Shown here piece by piece: positions 1 through 9,920 of a stretch of 64,000 bases of DNA. The translations under genes and the position numbers were made by a program. The stretch spans positions 1 through 64,000 of the forward strand of contig JAMJFO010000004.1 in NCBI GenBank assembly GCA_023544645.1, read 5' to 3'. Positions within the stretch are counted from its first letter, which is position 1, and each line of letters begins with the position of its first letter. Source of the DNA: Desulfobulbaceae bacterium. GTDB taxonomy: Bacteria; Desulfobacterota; Desulfobulbia; Desulfobulbales; Desulfobulbaceae. The notes below the pieces were generated by a model. It searched no databases. It saw nothing but the letters and a program-made list of their open reading frames with translations, and was not told the DNA's origin.

Positions 1-24
1 AACGGCACGGGTGTCCTTCTTTCG

Positions 25-54
25 GTTCCTTTCTTGGACAAGCAAGAAAGGAAC
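25..54. repeat. perfect 12-bp inverted repeat, REP-like hairpin
   Basis: Positions 25-36 (GTTCCTTTCTTG) are exactly complementary to 43-54 with a 6-base loop. It lies downstream of the ppsA terminator. There is no T run, so it is not an obvious terminator. The arm resembles dispersed hairpins seen in other Proteobacteria, but that is from memory. No gene is visible in bases 1-184. Confidence 0.5.
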
Positions 55-128
55 ATGCAAAAGCAAATTATTGGCAGAGCCTATTACCTCTGACCTGGCC
101 CAGAGAACCATGTTTTAAATGCTAAAAT

Positions 129-164
129 AAAAAAAGCGGGGATCAACAACCCCGCTTTTTTTTA
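129..164 (-). terminator. rho-independent terminator of ppsA
   Basis: A GCGGGG/CCCCGC stem with flanking A/T pairs and a short loop ends in a T run on both strands. It starts about 20 bases past the ppsA stop. Because the stem has A and T tracts on both sides, it could also stop transcription entering from the left. Confidence 0.9.
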
Positions 165-184
165 TTCAGCTCAATGGAAATCCC

Positions 185-2626
185 TTACGGTGTAATCCCC
201 ATCTCCTTTTCCTTTTCCGCCACAGCCAGCCTGGTCTTGACGGCGGTATCAGGAATGAGGCTCATGGAATCGATTCCCAGCTCCACCAGGAAGGTGGCGA
301 AATCAGGAAAGTCCGAGGGTCCCTGGCCGCAGATGCCTATCTTCTTGCCGCGGCGCTTGGCCGTGGCGATAACCATGCGGATCATCTCCTTCACCGATTC
401 GTCACGCTCGTCGGCGATGCCGGCAATGAGGCCTGAGTCGCGGTCAAGCCCGTAGGTCAGCTGGGTCAGGTCATTGGAGCCGATGGAAAAACCGTCAAAG
501 ATATCGGCAAAGGCATCGGCGGAGATGACGTTGCTGGGGATCTCGCACATGACGTACAGCTCCAGGCCGTTCTCTCCCTGGACCAGGCCGCAGTCCCGCA
601 AAACCTCGATGACCTTTTTGCCTTCCTTGGGGGTGCGGCAGAAAGGAACCATCAGCTTGATGTTGGTAAGCCCCATGTCGTTACGGGCCTTCAAAAGCCC
701 TTGGCACTCAAGCTCAAAGGCCGGCCGGTATTTCGGATCATAATAGCGGGAGGCGCCGCGCCAGCCGATCATCGGGTTTTCCTCCTCCGGCTCGTACAGC
801 TTTCCGCCCACCAGGTTGGCATACTCGTTGCTCTTGAAGTCGGAAAGGCGGACAATGACATCATTGGGATAGAAACCGGCGGCAATACGGCCGACACCTT
901 CGGCAACCTTGTCGATGAAAAACTGCTTCTTGTCGGCATAGGCGCCGGTCTTCTCGTCGATCTTTTTGACGATTGCCTGTTTTTCCGGATCGTCCGATTT
1001 TTTCAACTCTTCATAGTAGACCAGGGCCAGCGGATGCAGGCCGATATGGGAGTTGATGATGAACTCCTCGCGGGCCAGGCCGACCCCGTCATTGGGGATC
1101 TGGCACTCGGTGAACGCCTTTTCCGGGATGGCCAGGTTCATCATGATCTTGGTCTTGGTTGCCGGCAGGTCGCCCAGATCCAGTCTTTCTATCTCGAAAT
1201 CAAGGAGGCCTTCATAGATATACCCTGTTTCGCCTTCGGCGGAGGAAACCGTGACTTCCTGGCCGGACTTGATGACATGGGAACCGTTGCCGGTGCCAAT
1301 GACACAGGGGATGCCCAGCTCGCGGGAGATAATGGCAGCGTGACAGGTACGGCCGCCGCGATTGGTGACAATGGCGCCAGCGATCTTCATGATGGGCTCC
1401 CAGTCGGGATCGGTCATATCCGTCACCAGGACATCGCCTTTTTTAAAGTCATGAATATCGACGACATTTTCAATAACGTTGGCCACGCCCTGGCCGATCT
1501 TGGTGCCGACTGCCAGGCCTTCCACCAGAATCTTGCCCTTTTCCTTGAGCCTGTAGGTCTCCATGGTCCCCTTGGCAATCTGGGAATGAACAGTTTCCGG
1601 ACGGGCCTGGACAATGAACAGATTGCCGGTGCCGACATCTACGCCGTCCCCGTCCTTGGCCCACTCGATATCCATGGCCTTGCCGTAATGATCCTCAATG
1701 ATGCAGGCCCATTCGGCAAGCTTGAGGATTTCATCATCGCTGATCACATATGACCTCCGCTCCTCGGGAGTGGTGTCGATATTCCTCACCGGCTCCTTGG
1801 TGGAAGGATCATTGTCATAGATCATCTTGATCTCTTTGGATCCCAGTGTCTTGGACACGATGGGGCGCTTGCCCTGCTTGAGGGTCGGCTTGAACACATA
1901 GTACTCGTCCGGATTAACCGCGCCCTGCACGACATTCTCGCCCAGACCCCAGGCGCCGGTGATGAAGACCGCGTCTTCAAAGCCGGACTCGGTATCAATG
2001 GAGAATATAACCCCGGACGACGCGGAATCACTGCGGGCCATCTTCTGAACAACAATGGACAGATAGACGTCGAACTGACCGAACCCCTTATCATGGCGGT
2101 AGGAAATGGCCCGGTTGGTAAACAGGCTGGCAAAACAGCGTTTGCAGGCATCGATGAGCGCTTCCGGGCCGCAGATGTTCAGATAGGTTTCCTGCTGGCC
2201 GGCAAAGGAAGCGTCCGGCAGATCTTCGGCAGTGGCTGACGAGCGGACAGCCACATCCACGCCCTCGCCGTATTCCTCTTCCATCTTTTTATAGGCGTCG
2301 ATGATCGCAGTGCGGAGATCATCGGGAAATTCTGCGTTGCGAATGATGTCGCGGGTTTTTTCTCCGCGCGCCTGGAGATTGCGCATATCATGAGTATCCA
2401 GTCCTGCAAGGGCATCCTTGATGGCCTCTTCAATACCGGCGGCCTTGAGAAGATACTGATAAGCATAGGCGGTAATGGCATATCCATTGGGCACGGCAAC
2501 GCCCTTTGAGGTAAGTTTCTGGTGCATTTCACCAAGTGAGGCGTTTTTGCCGCCCACCATCGGTACATCCTCAATACCGATTTCATCAAACCAGAGAATC
2601 AATTCTTGTTCGTGTGAGGTTCCCAT
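185..2626 (-). CDS. ppsA: phosphoenolpyruvate synthase (pyruvate, water dikinase)
   Basis: Makes PEP from pyruvate, ATP and water, the entry to gluconeogenesis in an organism that produces pyruvate from acetyl-CoA. The 813 aa match the usual family size. An N-terminal ATP-grasp domain (about 20-370) begins with the typical GGKNASLGEM. The phosphohistidine segment GGRTCHAAIISRELGIP has its His near residue 429. The C-terminal PEP/pyruvate barrel carries GSNDLTQLTYGLDRD and the catalytic Cys of GICGQGPSD near residue 766. The ATG at 2626 follows a GGGAGA ribosome-binding site. It is a single-gene unit ending in a strong terminator. With the pyruvate:ferredoxin oxidoreductase (32159) and pckA (57639), the window holds three enzymes of the pyruvate/PEP node. 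Confidence 0.96.
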   Translation of the reverse strand: MGTSHEQELILWFDEIGIEDVPMVGGKNASLGEMHQKLTSKGVAVPNGYAITAYAYQYLLKAAGIEEAIKDALAGLDTHDMRNLQARGEKTRDIIRNAEFPDDLRTAIIDAYKKMEEEYGEGVDVAVRSSATAEDLPDASFAGQQETYLNICGPEALIDACKRCFASLFTNRAISYRHDKGFGQFDVYLSIVVQKMARSDSASSGVIFSIDTESGFEDAVFITGAWGLGENVVQGAVNPDEYYVFKPTLKQGKRPIVSKTLGSKEIKMIYDNDPSTKEPVRNIDTTPEERRSYVISDDEILKLAEWACIIEDHYGKAMDIEWAKDGDGVDVGTGNLFIVQARPETVHSQIAKGTMETYRLKEKGKILVEGLAVGTKIGQGVANVIENVVDIHDFKKGDVLVTDMTDPDWEPIMKIAGAIVTNRGGRTCHAAIISRELGIPCVIGTGNGSHVIKSGQEVTVSSAEGETGYIYEGLLDFEIERLDLGDLPATKTKIMMNLAIPEKAFTECQIPNDGVGLAREEFIINSHIGLHPLALVYYEELKKSDDPEKQAIVKKIDEKTGAYADKKQFFIDKVAEGVGRIAAGFYPNDVIVRLSDFKSNEYANLVGGKLYEPEEENPMIGWRGASRYYDPKYRPAFELECQGLLKARNDMGLTNIKLMVPFCRTPKEGKKVIEVLRDCGLVQGENGLELYVMCEIPSNVISADAFADIFDGFSIGSNDLTQLTYGLDRDSGLIAGIADERDESVKEMIRMVIATAKRRGKKIGICGQGPSDFPDFATFLVELGIDSMSLIPDTAVKTRLAVAEKEKEMGITP

Positions 2627-2762
2627 TGCTACATCTCCCTAACTCTAATTAAATGGAATTACATATCTACATGTGGACGGAAATATTTTCATCGTCGATC
2701 AAAAAAGAACAATGTAAAAAAAAAATCCCTGCCGGTCAACCATTACAATCAGCTTTCCCTGA

Positions 2763-2980
2763 TTAGCCCGCATTTTTCACCAGTTTTCGTTACGAAAGCC
2801 TGGAGATCGGAGTCTTCGCTTACCTGGTTCCCCACAAGCGTTTTCGACCAAAAGGGCGCGCAGGCATACTCGGAGTCTGCGCTTACCTGACGGTATGTCG
2901 AGCACCCTTGACCGAGGAAATGCTTGTGGGGGGCCGATATACAGGTTTGCAGTAGGAAAGTGGTGAGAAATGCGGGTTGA
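2763..2980. mobile_element. MITE-like non-coding element with terminal inverted repeats
   Basis: In the 483-base gap between ppsA and the phosphohexomutase gene. The left end CCCGCATTTTTCACCA (2767-2782) pairs with the right end TGGTGAGAAATGCGGG (2961-2976), 15 of 16 positions. TGATT occurs just outside each end (2760-2764 and 2978-2982), a possible target duplication. Inside are a direct repeat of 19 bases (2808-2826 and 2871-2889, one mismatch) and a perfect inverted pair CCCCACAAGC (2830-2839) / GCTTGTGGGG (2922-2931). No convincing protein is encoded. The rest of the gap holds only the promoter at 3024. Confidence 0.55.
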
Positions 2981-3023
2981 TTCCGCCGCACTCCGAAAAA
3001 ATCATCTGAAAAAAGATGCTTTA

Positions 3024-3052
3024 TTGATAAGCCGAACCTGTCGAGCTATAAT
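3024..3052 (+). promoter_or_regulatory. sigma-70 type promoter of the phosphohexomutase gene
   Basis: TTGATA (3024-3029), a 17-base spacer and TATAAT (3047-3052) stand 57 bases before the start codon at 3110. Confidence 0.7.
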
Positions 3053-3109
3053 AGAAAACAACTATTTTTTATCCGACACAAAATATACAAACATCAACCA
3101 GCGGAAATC

Positions 3110-4867
3110 ATGCAAATCCATTCCGAGATAAAGACAATCATCAACTCCCATATCGCCCCCAACGACCATGGCGCCAGCGACTATTTTTCCGCCATTAAGG
3201 AGCTGGTCCGGCAGCGCAACAACGGAGACAGCCCGGAAGAGAAGCAACTGTGGCAGGAAGCTGTCGAGACCGTCTACTCCCTGGTTCGCGATGAAATAAC
3301 AACCAATACGGGGAAGCCTCTGACAAAGATCAAATTCGGCACTTCCGGGTGGCGCGGCATGCTGGGCAAGGATATCAACGTCCACACGGTGGCCTGCGTC
3401 ACCGCCGCCATCCTTTCCATTTACGCTGACCTAGAGAACAATCCGGAACTACAGGAAGCAAGCGGGATCAGGGATTTCGACGAACTGCGGCGCCGGGGCT
3501 GCGTCATCGGATTCGACAACCGTTTCTGCGGTGACCTTCTCGCCCTGAGCGCTGTCAACGTGCTTGCGGCCAACAAAATCCGCATTTTCTATGCCGGCGA
3601 GGCCACGACCGGCGCCCTGTCGGCATCGGTCCTGGAGAGACAGGCGGCCTTTTCCATCAACCTGACCCCGAGCCACAACCCCCTTGAATACGGCGGATTC
3701 AAATACAACGCCGCCGATGCCGGTCCCGCGGCCCCGATCCTCACCGACATGATCACCGAACAATCCCGCAGAATCCTTGAGCAGGGCCGCAGCGAACTTC
3801 TTCCCGAAACCATTGACCTGCAGAGGTCCCTGGAGGCTGTCCCGGGGCTGGAACGGGAAAATGCCCTGGCCAGCTGGCAGAACCTGGTCCGCAGGAACGA
3901 AAAGCTACACGGACTTGACTATGACTCGATTATCATTGACTTTGCCACCAAGCCGGACCTGGTCATCGCCATTGACTGCGTGCACGGCGCCGCCCGGGTC
4001 AACATCGCGGATTTTTTCAAGGGCCACGATTCCGACCGCCTGATCATCCTGCGCGGCGAACCGGACGTCACCTTCGGCGGCATCGCGCCTGAGCCCTCCT
4101 CCGCCAACATGGCGCCGGTGACGGCGGCCCTGCGGGAACGAAAGGAACCGCTTAAGATAGGGGTGATAATCGATCCCGACGGCGACCGCATCCGCTTCAC
4201 CGACGGCACGGAAGAAATCAGTATGAACCATTTCGGAGCCATGGCCTATCACTTCATCCACCAGGTCAAGAACAAAACAGGCATGGTAGCCAAGACCGTG
4301 GCCACCAGCAACCTGGCCAACGCCATTGCCGCCTCGTTCAATGAAAAAGTATTCGAACCACGCGTCGGCTTCAAGGAATTCAAACCGGTCATGGGCCGGG
4401 CGCTGGTCTATTTTGAAGAATCGGACGGGATTTCGGTCATTGGCCACACTCCGGAAAAAGACGCGTACATCGGGCTCCTGCTGGCCATGGACATGGTCCT
4501 GACACTGGGAAAAAACCTCAGCGAATATCTCGCGGTCATAGAGGATCAGTACGGCACCTATTACCCTGCCCGCGACAGTGTCACCGTATCACAGCAGGGA
4601 TCCGAGTTGATGACCACCCTGGCAGGCCTGGCACAATACGCGGAAGGAACGGAAATACGCATCGGCGACAAGGCCAGGCGCATCCGGGAAGTGATAACCA
4701 TTGACGGCCGCAAGATGATCCTCGACGACAACAGCTGGATCATGATCCGTCCCTCCGGCACCGAACCAAAGGTGCGTTTTTACGTGGAGGCCAGGAGCGG
4801 GCCGGAAACAGCCCTCCTTGTTAAAACAGCAAAATCCATGCTTGCCGAAATAGGTTTACTTGCTTAG
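3110..4867 (+). CDS. phosphoglucomutase/phosphomannomutase family protein
   Basis: Alpha-D-phosphohexomutase interconverting hexose 1- and 6-phosphates for glycogen, LPS or cell-wall sugars. All family signatures are present. The phosphoserine loop TPSHNP has Ser near residue 188. The metal-binding DPDGDR is near 355. The sugar loop VGFKEFKPVM and the phosphate-binding RPSGTEPKVRF (about 547) follow. At 585 aa it is longer than the roughly 460 aa ManB/GlmM type and closer to the larger bacterial phosphoglucomutases, with an extra N-terminal helical stretch. The substrate (glucose or mannose phosphate) cannot be settled from motifs. A good sigma-70 promoter lies upstream. The stop codon is TAG, showing that TAG is a normal stop in this genome. 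Confidence 0.92.
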   Translation: MQIHSEIKTIINSHIAPNDHGASDYFSAIKELVRQRNNGDSPEEKQLWQEAVETVYSLVRDEITTNTGKPLTKIKFGTSGWRGMLGKDINVHTVACVTAAILSIYADLENNPELQEASGIRDFDELRRRGCVIGFDNRFCGDLLALSAVNVLAANKIRIFYAGEATTGALSASVLERQAAFSINLTPSHNPLEYGGFKYNAADAGPAAPILTDMITEQSRRILEQGRSELLPETIDLQRSLEAVPGLERENALASWQNLVRRNEKLHGLDYDSIIIDFATKPDLVIAIDCVHGAARVNIADFFKGHDSDRLIILRGEPDVTFGGIAPEPSSANMAPVTAALRERKEPLKIGVIIDPDGDRIRFTDGTEEISMNHFGAMAYHFIHQVKNKTGMVAKTVATSNLANAIAASFNEKVFEPRVGFKEFKPVMGRALVYFEESDGISVIGHTPEKDAYIGLLLAMDMVLTLGKNLSEYLAVIEDQYGTYYPARDSVTVSQQGSELMTTLAGLAQYAEGTEIRIGDKARRIREVITIDGRKMILDDNSWIMIRPSGTEPKVRFYVEARSGPETALLVKTAKSMLAEIGLLA

Positions 4868-4926
4868 AGTACGGCTATCAACAAGCGACAACATATCATT
4901 GCCCAACTTTATATAAAGGAAAAACC

Positions 4927-5763
4927 ATGTGGGAATATACGGATAAAGTCCAGGAACACTTCACCAACCCCCGCAATGTAGGGGAAGTCGAAGGCGCCGA
5001 CGGCATCGGCGAAGTCGGCTCCCTTGCCTGCGGCGATGCGCTCAAGCTGAGCATCAAGGTCGACGACAACGGCATCATCACCGATGCCCGATTCAAAACC
5101 TTCGGCTGCGCCTCGGCCATCGCATCCTCCTCCGCCCTGACCGAAATGGTCAAGGGCATGTCCATTGAGGAAGCGGAAAAAATTACCAACGAGGATATCG
5201 CCAACTTCCTCGGCGGCCTGCCCAAGGAAAAAATGCACTGCTCGGTCATGGGCCGTGAAGCGCTGGAGGCCGCCATCGCCAATTACCGGGGCGTCATCCT
5301 GCCCATGGCCGAAGGCGAAGTGGTCTGCGAATGCTTCGGAGTGACCGACCTGGAGATAATCCGGGCCATCCGCGAATCGGACCTGCGCTCGGTGGAGGAG
5401 ATCACCAACTTCACCAAGGCCGGCGGCGGCTGCGGAAAATGCGAGGACAAGCTGCGCGAAATCCTGCAGCAGACCGTTCAGGGACTGGAGGTCGAGCCCA
5501 AGAGAGCGAAAAAAGAGCAGAGAATGACCACTCTCCAGAAGATCAAAAAGATCGAGGAAGTGCTGGAGCGGGAGATCAAACCAACCCTGAAAAAGGACGG
5601 CGGCGACATCGAGCTGATCGATGTTGACGGCGATTTTGTCACGGTTTCCCTGCGCGGCGCCTGCGCCGGGTGCCAGTCTTCCCGGACCACCCTCAAGGTA
5701 TATGTGGAGAAAAAACTGCGGGAACTGGTCAGTGACTCGCTCATCGTCGAGGAGGGCAAATAA
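4927..5763 (+). CDS. nifU: NifU-type iron-sulfur cluster scaffold
   Basis: Three-domain Fe-S assembly scaffold of 278 aa. The N-terminal IscU-like domain (about 1-125) has its ligands in ACGDALK, FGCASA and HCSVMG. The central BFD-type [2Fe-2S] domain is CECFG plus GGGCGKCEDK. The C-terminal Nfu domain has GACAGCQSS. It accepts sulfur from NifS and passes clusters to apo-proteins. An AAAGGA ribosome-binding site precedes the ATG. The stop overlaps the nifS start. No other nif genes are seen nearby, so this pair probably serves general cluster assembly, as in other anaerobes without Isc; that is inference. Confidence 0.95.
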   Translation: MWEYTDKVQEHFTNPRNVGEVEGADGIGEVGSLACGDALKLSIKVDDNGIITDARFKTFGCASAIASSSALTEMVKGMSIEEAEKITNEDIANFLGGLPKEKMHCSVMGREALEAAIANYRGVILPMAEGEVVCECFGVTDLEIIRAIRESDLRSVEEITNFTKAGGGCGKCEDKLREILQQTVQGLEVEPKRAKKEQRMTTLQKIKKIEEVLEREIKPTLKKDGGDIELIDVDGDFVTVSLRGACAGCQSSRTTLKVYVEKKLRELVSDSLIVEEGK

Positions 5764-6953
5764 TGGACTGCGGCAGCGACAAGGTTATCTATATGGACAA
5801 CAACGCCACCACCAGGGTGGCCCCGGAAGTGGTGGATGCCATGATGCCGTTCCTCACGGACTGTTACGGCAACCCGTCCTCCATGCATATTTTCGGCGGC
5901 CAGGTCGGCAGGGCCATCACCGAGGCCAGGGAATCCATTGCCGAACTCCTGGGGGCGGAACCGGAAGAGATCATTTTCACCAGCTGCGGCACCGAGAGCG
6001 ATTCAACAGCCATTCTTTCGGGCCTCCAGACCTTTCCGGAACAACGGCATATAGTCACCACCCGGGTTGAACACCCGGCAGTCAAGAACCTGTGCGACAA
6101 CCTTGACAGCCTCACCGGCCACAAACACCGGATCACCCGCCTCCAGGTCGAAGCGGACGGGACCCTTGATCTGGACCAGTACAGAGAAAGCCTGACCGAG
6201 GACACCGCCATCGTCAGCGTGATGTGGGCCAACAATGAAACAGGGGTCATTTTTCCGGTGGAAGAAATGGCGGCCATGGCCAGGGAGCGAGACATCCTGT
6301 TCCACACCGATGCGGTGCAGGCAGTGGGCAAGATTCCTTTCAATCTCAAGGAAACCGCCATAGATTTTCTTTCGGTTTCAGGGCATAAACTGCATGCTCC
6401 CAAGGGTGTCGGGGTACTTTACGTCCGCAAGGGCACGCCGTTCATTCCCTTTATCAATGGCGGACACCAGGAGCACGGCCGCCGCGGCGGCACCGAAAAC
6501 GTTGCCTCCATAGTCGCCCTTGGCCGGGCCTGCAAACTCGCCGGGGAAAAACTGGAAGAAGAGAACACCAGGGTAAAATATCTTCGCGATAAACTTGAAA
6601 CGGGGCTGCTGGAGCAGATCCCGCGGTCAATGCTCAACGGCCACAAAACCGAACGCCTGCCCAATACGGCCAACATCAGCTTCGAGTTTGTCGAGGGCGA
6701 ATCCATTCTTCTGCACATGGACCGCTACAGGATCTGCGCCTCATCGGGATCGGCCTGCACTTCCGGCTCACTGGAACCTTCCCACGTGCTGCGGGCCATG
6801 GGTGTTCCCTTCACCGCCGCCCACGGTTCGATCCGCTTCAGCCTCTCCGTCTACAACACCGAGAAAGAAGTTGATTTTGTCCTGGAGAAAATGCCGGCAA
6901 TCATTGCCAACCTGCGGGAAATGTCCCCATTCTGGAACAAAGACGACCACTGA
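5763..6953 (+). CDS. nifS: cysteine desulfurase NifS
   Basis: PLP enzyme that removes sulfur from cysteine for Fe-S assembly on NifU. At 396 aa it is a normal group I desulfurase. The N-terminus has MDNNATT. The PLP Schiff-base Lys is in SGHKLHAPKG (about residue 209). The catalytic persulfide Cys is in GSACTSGS (about 332). The ATG overlaps the nifU stop by one base, and GAGGAGG lies just upstream inside nifU, so the two genes are translationally coupled. thyX follows 20 bases later in the same operon. Confidence 0.96.
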   Translation: MDCGSDKVIYMDNNATTRVAPEVVDAMMPFLTDCYGNPSSMHIFGGQVGRAITEARESIAELLGAEPEEIIFTSCGTESDSTAILSGLQTFPEQRHIVTTRVEHPAVKNLCDNLDSLTGHKHRITRLQVEADGTLDLDQYRESLTEDTAIVSVMWANNETGVIFPVEEMAAMARERDILFHTDAVQAVGKIPFNLKETAIDFLSVSGHKLHAPKGVGVLYVRKGTPFIPFINGGHQEHGRRGGTENVASIVALGRACKLAGEKLEEENTRVKYLRDKLETGLLEQIPRSMLNGHKTERLPNTANISFEFVEGESILLHMDRYRICASSGSACTSGSLEPSHVLRAMGVPFTAAHGSIRFSLSVYNTEKEVDFVLEKMPAIIANLREMSPFWNKDDH

Positions 6954-6972
6954 AAGGCAGCAAGGAGAGCCC

Positions 6973-7911
6973 ATGAATATCATCCCCCCGTCGTATGAGA
7001 TCCTCGATTCACTCGATCAACAGAGCCTGGCAATACGCATTGAGTACAGCGGGCGCATCTGCTACAAGAGCGAAGACCAGATCAACCAGGACTCGGCCAT
7101 TCCCTTTGTCAGGAAAATGGCGGAACACGGACACAATTCCGTCCTGGAGATGGGGGTGGTCACGCTCCGGGTATCCTATACGGATCCGCAGCTGCTCACC
7201 GAACTCATGGCGACGCAACCCCGATATCTCCACCTTGACTCCCCGGATGACCAGACTCTGCTTGTCACCGGCAGCGTCAGGGCGTTCAGGGAAATGCTGA
7301 TCTTCCACCCGGACTGCGTTCTGGTCAAGGCCATGGCCGCGTTCCTGGCCGCCCGGCACCCCTATTTTTTTGAAACCATCCTGCCGTCGTCCGGCCTGCG
7401 CAATGACGCGACCATCTCGGTTGCCAAGGTCAGCCTGGACGAGGTGGACACCATGGCGCCGGAGCTGCGGATCAAGCACCGCCATATCGGGGTGAAATTC
7501 ATAGTCAACCGCGCCGTCACCCATGAAATTGTGCGGCACCGGCCCTGCTCCTTTCTGCAGGAAAGTCAGCGCTACTGCCGGTATTCCGAAAACAAGTTCG
7601 GGGGAGAGGTGACTTTCATCAAACCCATGTTCTACCGGGAAGGCTCGCCGGAATACACCATGTGGAAAAAAGCCATGGTCGACACCGAGCAGATATACCT
7701 GAAGCTGCTGGAAACCTCCACACCCCAGGCGGCCCGCACGGTCCTGCCCAATTCCTGCAAAACCGAACTCATCGTCTACGCCAACCTTTTGGAATGGAAG
7801 CACATCTTCAAACTGCGAACCACCAGGGCAGCCGAACCGTCCATGCGCGAAGTGATGATCCCCCTCCACGAGGAACTCAGGGCCCGTTTCCCGGAACTCA
7901 CCCTCGACTGA
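6973..7911 (+). CDS. thyX: flavin-dependent thymidylate synthase
   Basis: Methylates dUMP to dTMP with FAD, NAD(P)H and methylene-tetrahydrofolate. The diagnostic motif reads RHRPCSFLQESQR (about residues 188-200). A longer open frame extends to 6595 inside nifS. The ATG at 6973 was chosen because AAGGAGA sits 6 bases before it and the earlier part only shadows nifS. The 312 aa are somewhat longer than the common 220-250 aa ThyX, as in other anaerobes. It is third in the nifU-nifS-thyX operon. No thyA is present in the window. Confidence 0.93.
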   Translation: MNIIPPSYEILDSLDQQSLAIRIEYSGRICYKSEDQINQDSAIPFVRKMAEHGHNSVLEMGVVTLRVSYTDPQLLTELMATQPRYLHLDSPDDQTLLVTGSVRAFREMLIFHPDCVLVKAMAAFLAARHPYFFETILPSSGLRNDATISVAKVSLDEVDTMAPELRIKHRHIGVKFIVNRAVTHEIVRHRPCSFLQESQRYCRYSENKFGGEVTFIKPMFYREGSPEYTMWKKAMVDTEQIYLKLLETSTPQAARTVLPNSCKTELIVYANLLEWKHIFKLRTTRAAEPSMREVMIPLHEELRARFPELTLD

Positions 7912-7961
7912 CCGGCCTCCCAGGCTGGAACTCAAGGGAAACACGAACAATCAACAGCTTC

Positions 7962-7990
7962 TTGACATCCCTGGTCTAACCTGCTAAATT
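7962..7990 (+). promoter_or_regulatory. sigma-70 type promoter of fhs
   Basis: TTGACA (7962-7967), a 17-base spacer and TAAATT (7985-7990) lie about 95 bases before the fhs start. Confidence 0.6.
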
Positions 7991-8085
7991 CTCCAGACTT
8001 GCGCTTATTCGGGCAGTTGTATTCAACACTGTCCACAGCTTTGTTCATTTACCCATATTACATAAAAAAACAAAAGGAGGAACCC

Positions 8086-9849
8086 ATGGCTCTCGATCCC
8101 ACCAAACATGCGGACTGGGAAATTGCCGAAGAAGCGGAAAGCCGAATGAAAACCGTCTACGAGCTTGGCGACATGCTCGGACTGGAAAAAGAGGAACTGC
8201 TTCCCCACGGCCATTATGTGGCAAAACTTGACTACCGAAAGATTCTTGACCGTCTCAAAGACCGGCCGGATGGAAAATATGTTGATGTGACGGCCATCTC
8301 GCCAACCCCCCTGGGCGAAGGAAAATCGACCTGTGCCATGGGCCTGGTGCAGGGGCTCGGCAAACGCAGCAAATCAGTCGTCGGCGCCATTCGCCAGCCA
8401 TCGGGCGGCCCGACCATGAACATCAAGGGCAGCGCTGCCGGCGGCGGTCTTGCCCAGTGCATTCCGCTGACCCCGTTTTCCCTGGGACTTACCGGTGACA
8501 TCAACGCCATCATGAATGCCCATAACCTGGGCATGGTGGCCCTGACCTCGCGCATGCAGCATGAAAACAATTACACCGACGAGCAGCTTGCCCAGCGCAA
8601 CCTGAAAAGGCTCGACATCCATCCCAAAAAAGTTGAATTCGGCTGGATTATCGATTTCTGCGCCCAGGCCCTGCGCAATATCACCATCGGCCTTGGCGGC
8701 AAAATGGACGGCTACACCATGCAGTCCAAATTCGCCATTGCCGTGAGTTCCGAAATCATGGCCATCCTCTCCATTGCCAGCGACCTCAGGGATATGCGCG
8801 AGCGTATCGGCAAGATCGTTGTTGCCTACGACAGGCAGGACCGCCCGATCACCACGGCCGACCTGGAAGTTGACGGCGCCATGACCGCCTGGATGGTCGA
8901 AGCCCTGAACCCGAACCTGATGCAGACCCTGGAGGGGCAGCCGGTCATTGTTCATGCCGGCCCCTTTGCCAACATCGCCATTGGTCAGTCTTCGGTCATT
9001 GCTGACCGGGTTGCCCTTAAAATCGCCGATTACAACGTTACGGAAAGCGGCTTCGGCGCGGACATCGGTTTTGAAAAATTCTGGAACCTCAAATGCCGCT
9101 ACTCGGGCCTCAAGCCCAACTGTGCCGTTGTTGTCGCAACCATCCGCGCCCTCAAATGCCACGGCGGCGCACCGATCCCGGTTCCGGGCAAACCCATGCC
9201 CGAAGAATACGGCAAGGAGAATGTCGGCTGGGTCGAGGAAGGCTGCAAAAACCTCATCCACCATATAGAGACCGTCAAGAAAGCCGGCATCAACCCGGTT
9301 GTCTGCATCAATGCCTTCTACACCGACACCGATGCCGAGATCAAGGCAGTGCGCCGCATGTCTGAAGCTGCCGGCGCACGCGTCGCCCTGTCCAGGCATT
9401 GGGAGCATGGCGGCGACGGCGCGCTGGAATTTGCCGACGCTGTTGTCGATGCCTGTGAAGAACCCAACGACTTCAAATTTCTCTACGACCTTGAGACTCC
9501 TCTCTCCAAAAGGATCGAGCTTATCGTCAAAGAGGTGTACGGCGGCGACGGTGTCAGCTACTCGCCGGAGGCCCAGGCCAAACTCAAACGGATCGAGGCA
9601 GATCCCGAAAGCAAGGAAATGGGAACCTGCATGGTCAAAACCCACCTTTCCCTTTCACATGACCCAAGCATCAAAGGGACACCGAAGGGCTGGACCCTGC
9701 CCATCCGCGACATCCTGACCTATAAAGGAGCCGGATTTGTTGTGCCGGTTGCCGGAGCCATCAGCCTGATGCCGGGCACCGCATCGGATCCGGCTTATCG
9801 TCGGGTTGATGTCGATGTTGAAACCGGCAAGGTCAAAGGCGTTTTCTAA
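8086..9849 (+). CDS. fhs: formate-tetrahydrofolate ligase
   Basis: Activates formate with ATP onto tetrahydrofolate, giving 10-formyl-THF for purines, Met-tRNA formylation or the methyl branch of the Wood-Ljungdahl pathway. The protein is 587 aa. The phosphate loop TPLGEGKST is near residue 70-78, and [13 protein letters not shown] and the C-terminal GAISLMPGT are typical. The frame is open from 7999, but the ATG at 8086 has an ideal AAGGAGG at the right distance and begins [11 protein letters not shown], a typical family start. It is monocistronic, between its own promoter and terminator. It supplies the folate one-carbon pool that ThyX upstream draws on. Confidence 0.97.
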   Translation: MALDPTKHADWEIAEEAESRMKTVYELGDMLGLEKEELLPHGHYVAKLDYRKILDRLKDRPDGKYVDVTAISPTPLGEGKSTCAMGLVQGLGKRSKSVVGAIRQPSGGPTMNIKGSAAGGGLAQCIPLTPFSLGLTGDINAIMNAHNLGMVALTSRMQHENNYTDEQLAQRNLKRLDIHPKKVEFGWIIDFCAQALRNITIGLGGKMDGYTMQSKFAIAVSSEIMAILSIASDLRDMRERIGKIVVAYDRQDRPITTADLEVDGAMTAWMVEALNPNLMQTLEGQPVIVHAGPFANIAIGQSSVIADRVALKIADYNVTESGFGADIGFEKFWNLKCRYSGLKPNCAVVVATIRALKCHGGAPIPVPGKPMPEEYGKENVGWVEEGCKNLIHHIETVKKAGINPVVCINAFYTDTDAEIKAVRRMSEAAGARVALSRHWEHGGDGALEFADAVVDACEEPNDFKFLYDLETPLSKRIELIVKEVYGGDGVSYSPEAQAKLKRIEADPESKEMGTCMVKTHLSLSHDPSIKGTPKGWTLPIRDILTYKGAGFVVPVAGAISLMPGTASDPAYRRVDVDVETGKVKGVF

Positions 9850-9877
9850 CAACCATTCTCACTTTTCGCTCATCACA

Positions 9878-9920
9878 ACACTGGTCAGGGGGCTAAGTCC
9901 TTTGACCAGTGTTTTTTTTT
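9878..9920 (+). terminator. rho-independent terminator of fhs
   Basis: ACACTGGTCA (9878-9887) pairs exactly with TGACCAGTGT (9903-9912), followed by nine T. The remaining bases before the next gene are AT-rich and hold only a presumed promoter. Confidence 0.92.

Noticed and set aside
2749-2991. 80-codon frame spanning the MITE-like element
   Set aside because: It follows the terminal repeats rather than a protein-like composition and has no start signal.
8374-9645. Long open frame opposite fhs (423 codons)
   Set aside because: It is a shadow of the well-conserved fhs gene in GC-rich sequence, with no family features.
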